This document shows positions 13,109-23,806 of a stretch of DNA of 64,000 nt, in pieces. The position numbers and the translations under genes were made by a program. The notes under the pieces were generated by a model, which worked only from the letters and a program-made list of their open reading frames with translations, was not told the origin of the DNA and did not search any database. Positions within the stretch are counted from its first letter, which is position 1. Each line of letters begins with the position of its first letter. This DNA is from Diplosphaera chodatii (Eukaryota > Chlorophyta > Trebouxiophyceae > Prasiolales > Stichococcaceae): assembly GCA_032358165.1 (NCBI GenBank), contig JAALGY010000017.1:2666001-2730000 (forward strand). Direction: 5' to 3'.

Positions 13109-16100
13109 GTGTGGCGGGTGTCCAGCCATGCCATGAGACGGGCATCCAGCGACGACGGGGCCAAAGAGCAGGCCGTCTGGCGGGCAGCCAAGCTCGCAGC
13201 GTTGTTTCTACTGTCCTTTGGCGTCGCATTCCGCTTCTACGCGGGGCTGGACTCCGCCACCGGTGGGCCGGTGGTGCGCCAGAGGTCGCTGCGAGAGGAG
13301 GCCTCGCCCGCCGCAGCTGCCGCCGGATCGGCGCAACCGCAGCAAGTCTTGGTCTCGGATCAGCGCGGTGCAGCATCCAAGGCCGCAACAGCGCAGTATA
13401 GAGGGTGCTCCAGGGCGTTCGGGCGGTGCAAAGCAGCACATGGCCACCGACTCATTGCAGCGGGTGCAGGTGAGCTTCCGTGCGTGTTGCGGTTTCAACG
13501 CTGCCCCACAACCGTTTTGAAGGATCAAGAGACCACATACACATAAAGGGGGCGGTGTTTGCCACGGTAAGTGGTAAGTTTTCGGGTTGGTTGGAGGGGT
13601 GCATGGCATACAGGACTGGGTCCCAGGGGACGTGCGTGCCAGTGCGTAGGCATGGAACTCGCAGCAGCCCTAGCTTCTAGACGTGCATGGTCCGGGCTTG
13701 CGCTGCGCTTCCTCCTGGCAGCTTGGCCGTGGCAGTGTTCACACACCACACCGTTCACCTGCCACTGTGGTCTTGACCAGGGGTGCTCCTAACAGACGCC
13801 TGCTGCCGACTGCAGTGAATGGCAGCCTGCCGGCCTACTTCGACTGGGAGGCGTACCTGCAGTTCTACCCGTGGCTGCGGCGGCAGGGCATCACCTCAGA
13901 GCTCGCGGCAGCGGACCACTATCTGCGCATCGGCAGGGCGCAGGTGGGGCCTGCTGAGTGCAGATCCACATCAAACTTTGGAGCAGCACGGAGGATCCAG
14001 TCTCATGTATGAGGACCCGTTGTCGGGCTGCATGATGGTGCCGCATGTGTGCAGCACGCTGCAAGGCGGTTGCCTGGAGTTGGCAGGGCGGGGGCGCCAC
14101 AACGCTGATGCTGTGTCTGCGAGCTGCTGCAGGGGCGGGTGGCGCGGCGGCTGCGGCTGCTGCTGCGGTACATTGCGGGCACCGGGCTCATAAACCAGCA
14201 CTACTCGCATGTCGCCGCGCTGGGGCTGGCGACCATGCTGGGCGCTGAGGTGGTGCTGCCCCCCGCCATGCACCGCTCCTCCTTCGAGCACATCTTCAGC
14301 GTGAGTGCCCTGAAACACCGCGCCCTGTGGTGCGGTGTCAGAGGAGTGATGACGAGGTGGAGCTGCCGCCCGTCATGCACCACCGCTCCTCCTTCGAGCA
14401 CATCTTCAGCCTGAGCACACCAACACCCCGCACGCCATGGCGCTGTCTGAGAGGCTTACTGTTTGAGAGGGTCCACGAGGCAAGTGCACAAGCATCGCGT
14501 TGATGAGCGCCTGAGCCCGATGCGCTCTTGCCATGGCGAGAGCATCCTTCGCTTGCTGTCACGCAGGTGTTCAAGGGGCAGTCGTCGGTGAAGTGGGCCT
14601 TTGCGCCGCTGGAGTCGCTGTACGACGTGGAGGCGATCGTCAGCAACTGGGATGCCCTGGGCACGAAGGTGGCGCCCTGCTCAAAAATGTTTCGCTTCCT
14701 CCCGCGCCTAGGAATAGCAAGGGACGAGGGTTCATGTCCTGTCGCGCCTCTGGTTGAAACTGTCCTTCGAGTGATCTGAACTGCTCACGACAAATGTGCT
14801 ACCAGCTGACGACAGCCCGTGCCTACTATCCGGTGTCTTGCTGATGCTTGCGCCTCCACATGAGTGTAGGTGTACCGCACGCCGCGCATCCTGCGCACGC
14901 CCGACCTCAGCCAGCCGCAGACGGCCTTCCCCACCTACGCGCCCACGCCGCTGGACCAGGTGGACCCCCGACGCTTGTCTAGGGTCTAGGGCTTGGTGCA
15001 GGCGATGGCTGGTGATAGTAGAGGAGAAGCGCTTGGTGATAGTAGAGGAGAAGCAACAAGATGCACTGTAGCTCTGTGCGGTCCGGCAAAGGCGTGCCTG
15101 CAGTGGTGGTTGTCGAGCTCTGTGCAGGGCCCGTCAGATCCCGCGTGGTGCTGTTCATGATGCCGGATTGTGGTGCTGCAGGGCGGGGTGCAGGAGTTCC
15201 TGGCGGCGCGGCTGCACAACGTGTTCGGCCAGAACCTGCAGATGAAGGAGCTGGTGCGGCGCTCCAGGGCCGCCGTCCTGGACACAGTGGAGGTACTTCA
15301 ATGTTCCTGAACCCTACAATACCGGACACAGCGCACGCCCTACAGCACCCTAGAGAGCCGCTTGTATGCCCCATCACGCAGCTGCAGACAGCCTCGTCTC
15401 CCAGGGACTGGATCCACCAGGCTGGCTTGTGCACACGCTGCCAGCCTGACGGCGTCACCTTGGCATGGTGCGCGCAACAGGCGGCTCTGCGGATCGACCC
15501 GGACATGGACGTCAGCACGGTGGCGCTGGACCTGCCGTGCACGTTCTTCATGCTGCGGTCGGAGCGGGCGCTGCCGATCGTGGAGCCGGTGGCCAAGACG
15601 CTGGTCTGGTCGCCCGCCATCCACCGCCTCGCGGACAAAGTCATCGCCAGCATGCAGCGGAAACTCGGTGCGGCGCCTGTAGCAAGCTGCTTCCCTGCAC
15701 TTAGTCGGTCTCGTGTCGCCAGGGAGCACCAGTTGGTAAATGTGATTGCTGCGCGAATGTGACTCATAGCAGGACACCTGCAGCAGGGCGCCCAGGCCTT
15801 GACAACCCTGCCAGCACCTGTGGTACTCGATCCCAAAGGGACCTCTTTTTATTACTGCAGGCAGCAAGGACTTCAACGCTGTGCACCTGCGCATCGAGAA
15901 GGATGCTGGCGCCTGGGCGCAGATCCTGGGTGGCCGCCATGTGGTGGAGGCGCGCTACAGGTGGGGCTACTCTGCTTAGGGTTTATATGTCACTGCTGCC
16001 ATGACTACAGCACGTAGCATTCCTGAGGCACTCCAATGCGTCAATGGGTATGCTCACCATGCACGACTGGATGCTTCCAAAGGGTCTTGCCCTGATGTGC

Positions 16101-17333
16101 CACTATCCATCGGCTGGCAGCGTGCACATGCGGGGTCAGCAGTGTGTGCACCGTCATGCTGCAGGGCAGCCATGCGGGAGGCAGGGTTTGACGGCCGCAC
16201 GGTGCTATACGTCGCATCCGCGCTGCTGTCATACAAGGGTGGCCCCGAGGAGCTACAGCAGGTAGGTCGACAACCGTCATGATGCATCAGGCTTGCCATG
16301 TCGCCTCATGGCCAGGAGTTGGCACCTCCTCTGGCCTGGCAAGGCCTACAGTCATGGCAACGCAATAGCAGCACTTGCTCACTCAGGTGGGTCGATCAAC
16401 CTGGCCGCGCAGTGCTACCATGAGTGACTGCTGCCAACTGTACCAGCTCACTGTGGCCTCAGGTGGTGGGCAACCTGACGGGGGAGGGCCTGTGCCAGGG
16501 CGCGGTGTACAAGGAGATGTTCCTCAGCGAGGGCGACCTGGCGGGGCTGCACTCCGAGCAGCGCGGCCTCATCGACTTCCTGGTGCTGGCGCACTCCACC
16601 CGCTTCGTGGGCTTTGGGCCGTCCACCTACAGCTTCTTCCTGCGGGAGTACCGCACCATGCAGGTCCGGCCACAGCCGCCACCTCCCTGCTCCTGCACTG
16701 CTCGTGCGGCGCACCGAGGGTTCCAAGTGCAGCTCTGCCGTACATCTGCAGATGTGGCCTGTGTCAAGCGTACACAGTGTGGCAGTGGTTGGACAGTTTT
16801 GCTGTCTTTCGCAGCAGCGCCTGTGTGGTCACGGGGTCGCACCCTTCGGTACAGGGGGTGGAGCGGGGCCGCTCGGTGCTGGTGGACGGCTCGGCGATCG
16901 GGACGGACCCGCTGTTCCGCGCGGCGGGCATCCTGACGCGGCCGCTGCCCGGGGAGCACCTGGTGCGCCAGCGGCAGCGGGAGCAGCAGGACCAGGTGCG
17001 CCGTCCTGTCCTCAACACCTCAAACCCTGAGAGATGGTGATGTCATCTGATTGTAGTACTAATCTACTGACCAGCTGCGATGCTGGAGCGGCCGCTTGGC
17101 TGGTCACTCGCAACGGCGTACATGCAGACGGCTGAGTGCCGGCCTGCCTAGGTCCGTCCGCCGCCTGGATGCTGTGCTGTAAATGCGCTGCCCGTGGATG
17201 ATCATGCTGACAGTAACATTTGATTGGGTTCCCACGCCAGGCGGCAGCGGCAGAGCAGGCGGCGGTGCAGGCAGACCCGCGGGCTGCAGCCGCTGCTGCT
17301 GCCACGAGTGGAGCAGCCGCGGCGGCGGCCTGA
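13109..17333 (+). CDS. O-fucosyltransferase-like type II membrane glycosyltransferase
   Basis: Probable Golgi/ER GT-B enzyme of the GDP-fucose O-fucosyltransferase-like group; donor and acceptor are not predictable from sequence. Exons 13109-13469, 13816-13943, 14133-14300, 14567-14668, 14870-14959, 15182-15292, 15481-15667, 15861-15960, 16165-16261, 16463-16663, 16855-16995 and 17241-17333 give 592 residues. Seen: a single N-terminal membrane anchor (LAALFLLSFGVAFRFYAGL), a stem, and a short FDWEAYLQFYPWLRRQGI module like those attached to other glycosyltransferases. The catalytic part has INQHYSHVAALGLATMLGAE-VVLPPA, the hallmark HLRIEKDAGAW, VLYVAS and the C-terminal DFLVLAHSTRFVGFGPSTYS, ending in an Ala-rich tail. 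The start could be Met at 13109 or 13133. HLRIEKD and the C-terminal FVGFGPSTYSFFLREYR signature match the family well. Confidence 0.85.
14247..14455 (+). repeat. Tandem duplication of an exon end and its splice donor inside an intron
   Basis: The 3' part of exon 3 plus the start of intron 3 (14247-14353) is repeated at about 14354-14455 with mismatches and one extra CAC. Both copies can be read as (E)V-x-LPP-x-MH-RSSFEHIFS, but the donor GTGAGT after the first copy is CTGAGC after the second. The second copy therefore has no usable 5' splice site and looks like dead exon sequence. Confidence 0.85.
15011..15054 (+). repeat. Twofold 20-bp direct repeat, 24-bp period, in an intron
   Basis: Two identical 20-bp units (15011-15030 and 15035-15054), purine-rich and starting GGTGATAGTAG, lie in the intron between exons 5 and 6 of the O-fucosyltransferase-like gene. 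No function is suggested. Confidence 0.8.
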
Positions 17334-18225
17334 CCTGAAGCACAGGTGGCGGCTTCACCGGTCGCCGCAGCTTCCGCGTTGGCGGGAAGCTGGCTGCCGA
17401 CATGTACCCTGCAGCATTGCTCACCAACCACTGTACAGCAGAATGCGAACAGTGCTGATGCTAGCAGAACGTGGTTCTGGGCCGGCAGCAGCACTCCAGC
17501 TGTGTGGACGGCAGCTGCTCCTACAAGGCCTGCCTACTAACTGCACTGACAACATGACTGCATTGCTTGGTATGATTTTGGGACGGTCTTACGGTGTTCT
17601 GAAGAGCATGCTTTCTGGCATTGAGGAGCTTCACAGCGCGGTGTTTACCGGCAATGATGTGTTCAGAAACACTGACGGTACAGTTGTTCGTGGCAGACCC
17701 CCACGTCCTTTGTCAATGATACTGGTGCTGGCTTGGCTGGGTGGCTAGATGCGGACATGGACAGAGTGGTGTTGAGTCCGACGGCAGTCTTTCAGTGCGG
17801 TCTGACGCAGTATTGCCGATTACCATACCTGCCAGGCTGGAAATACTGCACCAGGGGGGGCTGAACCTCGACCTTTGCATTGACACACCGTGTGTGCACA
17901 CGCCAGCGAGCATCTTGCGGAACCTCACACAGACATCCAGCACTGCGACAACATATCAACAGCAGAAGCCCACAGCTGCATTCTGGTCTGCAGGTCCGCC
18001 ATACCTGCTTGTGCGCCTACCCTGCCAACGTGCCCTCCACGAGCCTCGTGCACTGCCGACTTTCACAAGTGGCCCAGTTGCTATTTACAGCCTACCACTC
18101 GCGTGGGCCATCTCGTAGCCTGTAAATCCAACCTCACACCGCCGATCCGTCAGCTCTAGCTTCGGCACACACAACTGACAACATAACAAACGTCAGTCCA
18201 CGCGTGCGGCGGCGGAAATAGCAGC
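17334..18225. other. Intergenic / probable 3' UTR of the O-fucosyltransferase-like gene
   Basis: 892 bases with no convincing coding exon. An open frame at 17224-17748 overlaps the last exon in another frame and has no recognisable domain. A TGTAA element, the usual chlorophyte polyadenylation signal, occurs at 18121-18125, about 0.8 kb after the stop codon, which would make this mostly 3' UTR. Confidence 0.35.
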
Positions 18226-18255
18226 TTGCGAACGATCCACGGCAGGCAAGCAATC

Positions 18256-19467
18256 ATGGTGACACGCGCCGCGACCTACGGCGCCGGCGCCCTTCTGGCA
18301 GGCACCGTAATCATGGCGCTCGTCGCGGTGAGCGTGGCGCAGGCCGGCGACGGGGAGTTTCAAAAACACACCATGCCACAGCCCACGTGGTTTGCCGATG
18401 CGGCTCTCGACGGCACCCACGGACGGTCGCTGAAGGCTGCAACAGCCAGCTGCGTTATCAGGATTGTTGGCACAGGCAAGAAGTACGGCCTGAGGTCCGC
18501 GTACATCAAGTGCACGGGCCGCAAGCCGACCTTCTTCGCTGGCAGGCCGCTTGTCAACTATGCGCGCACCAACCCAAAGAGCTTCATTGGCGTCAGCCTG
18601 CGCCTGCCAAATGAGCCAAACTTTCTGGGCCCCAAAAATGGCGAGCCTGCCCTGTTCCTCGTCGGCGCCGGCGCACTGAAGCTGACCGGCTACGTACGCT
18701 CGCTGTCGCTCGTCGACTGGGCTTCCATCACGGTGGAGCAGGGCACCAACGTGGCCTTTTCAAAGTTCGAGTGGACTGGCAACTTTGGGCTGCGGTTCCC
18801 CACGCTCGCTGTGTCCCGCAGCAAGGTATCCGCCACCGGCTGCACCTGGACCAGCAATGTGTGCACCGACAAGCGGCGGTGCCACACCGGCGGCCCCTAT
18901 GTCACCGAGGGCGCCACATTCAGCGTGTCCAAGAGCGCATTCCGCGGCAACCGGGGCCATCTGGCGGGCGCCATGATGATCACTGCCGGCGCCGCCGCAA
19001 ACGTGGTCAGCAACAGCTTCCTGAGCAACTCCGTTGTGAACTTCGGCGACTTTGGTGGCGCAATCTTCCACGACTATTGCCGCACCAACCGCGTGTCCAC
19101 GATCAAAGGCAACCGCTTCGTGAAGAACTCCAGCCAGGGCTTTGGCGGAGCCATCAAGATCGGCTCGCCAGACGGCGGCTGCAAGCCTGTGATTGCGTCC
19201 AACTTGTTCCAGCAGAACAAGGCGAAGCTCACGGGGGGTGCAATCTTCTACTCTTACTGCAATGGCGCGACGCCCACGCTGACAAAGAACCGTTTCGTGT
19301 CCAACACCGCCAGCACGTTCAAGGGCCAACTCGGGTACAACCCCAAGACCAAGCCCGCCAAGCAGGGCGGCGGCGGCACGGGGAGGGCGGGCTGCGGCAA
19401 GCCCCGCAACTCGGGCAACTCGTTCAGCGGCATCACCGCCTACTGCCCCCCCTGGTACTTCCCATGA
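18256..19467 (+). CDS. Secreted right-handed beta-helix repeat protein, intronless
   Basis: Single-exon gene; 403 residues from Met at 18256 (an in-frame Met at 18226 would add ten). The later Met is preferred because a clean signal peptide follows it (MVTRAATYGAG, then a hydrophobic stretch and VAQAGDGEF). The body is a Gly/Asn/Ser-rich succession of short strands: repeated SNxF/NRFxxN turns and GGAIFHDYC, GGAIKIGSP and GGAIFYSYC, typical of pectate-lyase-like and Pmp-like parallel beta-helices. About ten Cys residues suggest disulfides outside the cytosol. I see no certain catalytic site, so it may be a polysaccharide lyase/hydrolase relative or a non-enzymatic cell-wall or adhesion protein. 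It is one of few intronless genes in an intron-dense region. Confidence 0.8.
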   Translation: MVTRAATYGAGALLAGTVIMALVAVSVAQAGDGEFQKHTMPQPTWFADAALDGTHGRSLKAATASCVIRIVGTGKKYGLRSAYIKCTGRKPTFFAGRPLVNYARTNPKSFIGVSLRLPNEPNFLGPKNGEPALFLVGAGALKLTGYVRSLSLVDWASITVEQGTNVAFSKFEWTGNFGLRFPTLAVSRSKVSATGCTWTSNVCTDKRRCHTGGPYVTEGATFSVSKSAFRGNRGHLAGAMMITAGAAANVVSNSFLSNSVVNFGDFGGAIFHDYCRTNRVSTIKGNRFVKNSSQGFGGAIKIGSPDGGCKPVIASNLFQQNKAKLTGGAIFYSYCNGATPTLTKNRFVSNTASTFKGQLGYNPKTKPAKQGGGGTGRAGCGKPRNSGNSFSGITAYCPPWYFP

Positions 19468-20514
19468 GCGGCACAAACGGAGGTCACAGCTGACGACTGA
19501 CCACCAGGACAAACCGAACCTGAAGGCTGTAGCCACTCTGAAGAAGGATGCAGATACCTGCCACCCGGTGTGACTGTCTGTTCTTGATCTTGCCTCCGCC
19601 AAAACCCTATCATTAGCCACTGACAGCTGACGGCTCAGACCGCAGCTGCGCATGATGACCATAACTGCAGCGCACGATGAACTTCGGAATCACTTTGGCA
19701 TACCGCAGACAGCAACACTGCAATCGACTTTACGCACGACGTATGCACTTGCACACGATATGACTGCAATCAGCGAACTGCGCTCGGCTTTTCGTTCATC
19801 GACATCAACAGACGATGTGCTCTGCTAGATAGCTGGTAGTCAGCCTCGACTGACAAATGTTCGGGGTCAAAGGCTCAGTTCAGGACTGTGATTCTCTCGC
19901 TCACAAACCACATACAGCAGCAACTGTGCTGACTGTTTTGTAGTCTGCTGTCATTGATTGTCAGTCGGTCGTGTCCTTTCTGCTTGAAGATGAACATGGG
20001 TGTAAGTTGGTTGCTGCATTGTCTCAAATCATGTAAGATGATCGACCAGAGCAATGTGCTGTATCGGTATGTGCGACATTGGGCAACCACTTTCACAGTA
20101 ACAACAGAGCACAGCAGTCTACCAAGTTACAACAAGGTGATGCACACTGAGTGCCGGCTTAAACAATATCAAATGCAACTTGTGAAAACCAGCATGCACG
20201 AACAGGATGGACCAGCAACCCAAATTTCTATCAGCTGGTACTTGTCAATGATACGGGATATGTACACTGCCAACAACGACAGTAAGCACCAACCTCAATG
20301 TACGAAGTACCAGCCCAGACCCCGCAGCCCAGCGCACCATGTTCTGCCGCAATGCATTGAAGCTGCACTCGTTGTTTGGACCGCAGGCAGAGCAAGCCAC
20401 AACTGGCACTGTTGCCAGAGGTAGCAGGCCTCAACGCTGATGAACCGTCCGCATCCGCCAGACGCACCCTGCTTTATCTAAGTGTGTGCAAATACAGAAT
20501 GTCGCATGCAGCCT
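19468..20514. other. Intergenic between convergent genes
   Basis: 1047 bases between the stop codons of the beta-helix gene and the minus-strand membrane-protein gene; presumably both 3' UTRs. The composition is visibly less GC-rich than the exons. TGTAA elements occur near 20001 and 20032. No coding exon was recognised. Confidence 0.35.
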
Positions 20515-22952
20515 CTACAGCTTGCCGCCTGCCGCCAGGCTGCCAGATGTTCGCTGCAGGGCCGCTGCGGAAAGCCTCTGGCTGCTGGTGCCCAGCAAAC
20601 CCGAGGGGCTGCGGCTGAGCGCAACAAATGAGCCTGGCCAGCTGCCAACTGCCAGTGCGCCTGCAAGCAACAGGGGAACAGTAGCATTGCTGCTCCCGTT
20701 CAACGAGGTTCGCGGCAGTCTGAGCACCCGCCCTGGCAGACCGGCAGATGGCTTACTCACAGCAAGCACCTCGGCATGCGAGCATGCATTGCAAACACCA
20801 CACACATTATACTCGAGCCCTTCTGTCGCAATTAAAATTTTCCAGGTGCTGCGCAGAAATAAGACTCAAGTTGCAGCTCACCTGAGGGGCTGCGGGTGAC
20901 GGCGGCGGAGGACACGCCTTTGCTGAGCGATGGCTGGTCGCCGGCAGCGGCACGCTCCGCATCCAGCGCCGCCAGCGCCGCCCCCAAGTCCCACTCCAGC
21001 AGCTGCGGGATGCCGAGCGGCCCTGTAGCAGCAGTGCACCGGCACAAGTGAGCGAGGTCGGTGGCGCCGCCGGCCGGGCATCCAGCTGTGCACACAGCGT
21101 CGGGCGCAGCAGCAGCGAGGGGCATATCATGCGAGTGCTTCACGAGACATGGATAGGATGGTTGGCCAGCCAAACAAGACGCCAGGCATCAGGTGGTTGC
21201 ATGAACAACATGGGTAAGAGAGGTGAAAGCGTATGTGTCACAGCTCACTTCGTCTCCTCGAGCTGTGGCGCCGCAGCAGCCCTGCCTCCTGCAGCGCTGC
21301 AACCGCCTCACCAGGACGGCCTTGCTGCTGGGTGTTCGCCGGCGGGGCGGCTGCTGTTTCTGCGGCATCGACCATCGCTGCTGGGTGGTCATCTGCAGCG
21401 ACGGCTGAAGCGCCCTCAGTAGCAGCGGGAGCAGCGTTGCCAGCCGCGTCACTGCTGCCGTCGTTCCCGGCTGTGCTGCGGACATTGCTGACAACATTGC
21501 TGGGCTGCTCGCTGTGGCCCACATCAACCTGCTGCTCCGCCTCTTCTGGAGTGGCAGCGGCACAATTGCAATCAACTCCGCCTTCACTGTCCCCTTTGCC
21601 GCTCCCCTTGCCACCCTCAGGGTCTAACTCCCGGAAGGTGTACGCAATGCTCTCGTTGTCGGGCTGCAAGGTAACTAAGCTCCACTCAAAACTATTGCTA
21701 CCCACACAATTCTGTGGCACAGCACCACAATAGGTGGGAAGCAGAACCAATGTAAGGGGGCCTGCACCGGCAAAGCAGATTGCAAGAGCAGTACCTGTAT
21801 CACCACAATCGGCTGCACGGTCAGCTTCACATCCTGCGGCACGAGTTGCACCTCTGGGATGTCACCTGCAAGGCAGAACACCACAATCAGCACGGCTCTC
21901 ACACACTTGCTCCCAGCAGGCAGCAGCCGCACTGCACAGCTCACAATCAGGGCCGGGCCAGCAAGTGCGGGGGCATTGCTGCCAAACGCAGGCCGGCTGC
22001 TGGCACAAAGACGTCGCTACATGCATGCACGGCAGGCTTCAACACACCACAGCCTGTGCCACCAGCATTTTGCGGCCTACCTCCCCTGCCGCCCCCCGGC
22101 GGCCCGCTGAACCTGTGCGCTGCAAGGCGCCGGCGGCGGTACACCCCGCACACGCCCCAGAAGCAGGACACCGCCAGCCCCAGGGTGATGGCGACGCCGA
22201 TGAACGCCACATTGTTGTTGAACTGCACGAACCCGGGGTGACAGATGTCAGACAAGGCAGCCAGCGCGGCCACATCGATGACGCCACCGATCAAGAGCAA
22301 GGCCTAGGGTAGCGTCCCTCTGGCAAATGCGTTCGCCCTTGAGCTTGAAATGTTGTCGACTGCTTGCATGCCAAGGACAGCACCCCAGGTGCGAAAAGAG
22401 CGGTGAGCATCTGGCAAGACTTTGAGCCTGTTATGAGACACTGCCCACCTGAAAGCCAAAGTTAGCCCCTCCGAAGTTGCCCCGGTTGTCATCGGAGTCA
22501 TCAGCCGGCGCCACTGCTGGCGCATCCCCTGTGGCGTTGATCACCACGGCTGCGGGCGGGGGCGGAGGCAGCGTACTCAGAGGTGGCGGTGACGCTGTGA
22601 CGCCTGAGGTGCCACTGGCGGCTTGCAGCAGTTTGCGGCTAGTGTGGCGGACTGACTGCCTCTGTAGGGCATGGCTGAGCCTGCCGCTGCTGCCGCCATG
22701 CACACCTGCAAGACGTGCCAAAAGGCGGAGTCAACAATGTCAAATGCATGCATGCAATCTCTAACATCGGTGTGAGCTTGCTGAGCATGCTGCGCAGCAT
22801 GCTCCAGGCGGTGTCACGCGGTCGCAAGTATGCAGTAAGCCAACTTTTCATGCCAGCTCACCAGCCACGAAACCGACCCTGCTGGCGACTGCTGGCACGC
22901 AAAGGCACGGCAGGACCACAAGGAGCCCTGCAAGTGTCACTGGTACTCGCAT
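20515..22952 (-). CDS. Unknown protein with signal peptide and transmembrane segments
   Basis: I do not recognise this family. Exons 22952-22862, 22705-22449, 22303-22081, 21865-21795, 21663-21249, 21022-20882 and 20732-20515 join in frame to 471 residues. Seen: an N-terminal signal peptide (MRVPVTLAGLLVVLPCLC-VPAVAS), a basic then Pro-rich lumenal stretch (SPPPLSTLPPPPPAAVVIN) with an NAT sequon, an Asp-rich DDSDDNRGNFGG segment, a hydrophobic ALLLIGGVIDVAALAAL, and a clear transmembrane helix (NVAFIGVAITLGLAVSCFWG) followed by YRRRR. Next come a likely cytosolic acidic/Ala-rich region and a C-terminal part with a further hydrophobic patch (NATVPLLLAGALAVGSWPG). The layout fits a type I or multi-pass surface or endomembrane protein. 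The last exon is the least certain. Confidence 0.6.
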
Positions 22953-23806
22953 TGGGGGGGAAAACAGCTGTTTGGAACTGCGTCTGCTGACTGCACACGT
23001 GGAAGGCTTGCTTGAGAAAAGTTTTCTGCGGAAAAGATCGGCTGACGCTGGGATGCCGCACAATCTGCTGCTTCTGAATGCTTCAAGACTATACCAGATA
23101 AGCCAGTCAACTGGAACCAAGTGACCCTGAAACGGGTTTTGCTGAAACACGACTCCGATGCAACGAGTTCCAAACCTGCAAACACTTCTGTTTGCGAGCA
23201 CAAACAGGAGGCAAGGCGGCGTCTGACGCTTGCAGGTTGCCGTGGTAGAAACGCACTTGCCGAGTCGGTCCGCAGCTGCTGGTCTCTGGTAATAGTGGCC
23301 GAATCACGCATCTGCTGTGGGTTCTTGCCACCGTGGCAACCGACAACAGTGTGCACGTGTCCCTCGACAGGAACGGTTGAATGCGCTCTTCGGCTGGACC
23401 ACCAGACAATTCTCCCGGGTGTAGTCGTCCGCTTACATCACGACACTCTACATCTTCGCACAGGCCCGCCCGTGGGCCCTTTTGCCGCCGCCGCCGCACG
23501 CCGCCGCTCAGCGTGGTGCACATTCAGCCCTGCTGGAGGCCCAAATCTGCAAAGATGCTCCACAGACCAAATCTAGCTGTACAACACGAGACGAACAACT
23601 CCTTGCAACACCCCTGACGGCTGAGTGCTGCAGATTTTCCTGCTGCTCGGCTGAGTGTTGGCAGGCAAAGACTTTGCTTGCTACTGAGCCTGCTGATGCC
23701 CCGCCATAGCCGTTCAGTACATGCACCTGCGAAGGCTACCAGCGCCGCATCTGCCACAGTGAGGCAGATGCGTGAATGCGCCTGACAGCTCGGCCCACCA
23801 GCCGCG
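22953..23806. other. Intergenic between two minus-strand genes
   Basis: 854 bases between the stop of NAA30 and the start of the membrane-protein gene. It should contain the promoter of the latter and the 3' UTR of the former. No coding exon was recognised. Confidence 0.35.

Noticed and set aside
15011..15054. A CRISPR-like or regulatory repeat array
   Set aside because: There are only two copies, inside an intron. The other tandem repeats at 39499-39533 and 41420-41453 are likewise simple intronic repeats.
14979..15836. A 285-residue open frame on the minus strand across the O-fucosyltransferase-like exons
   Set aside because: It is antisense to conserved plus-strand exons in GC-rich DNA and has no recognisable motif.
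17224..17748. A plus-strand open frame after the last O-fucosyltransferase-like exon
   Set aside because: It starts in another frame of the last exon and contains no conserved sequence. It is more likely 3' UTR.
18760..19662. A 300-residue open frame antisense to the beta-helix gene
   Set aside because: It is the complement of a clear beta-helix coding sequence. Long antisense frames are expected with strong GC bias at third positions.
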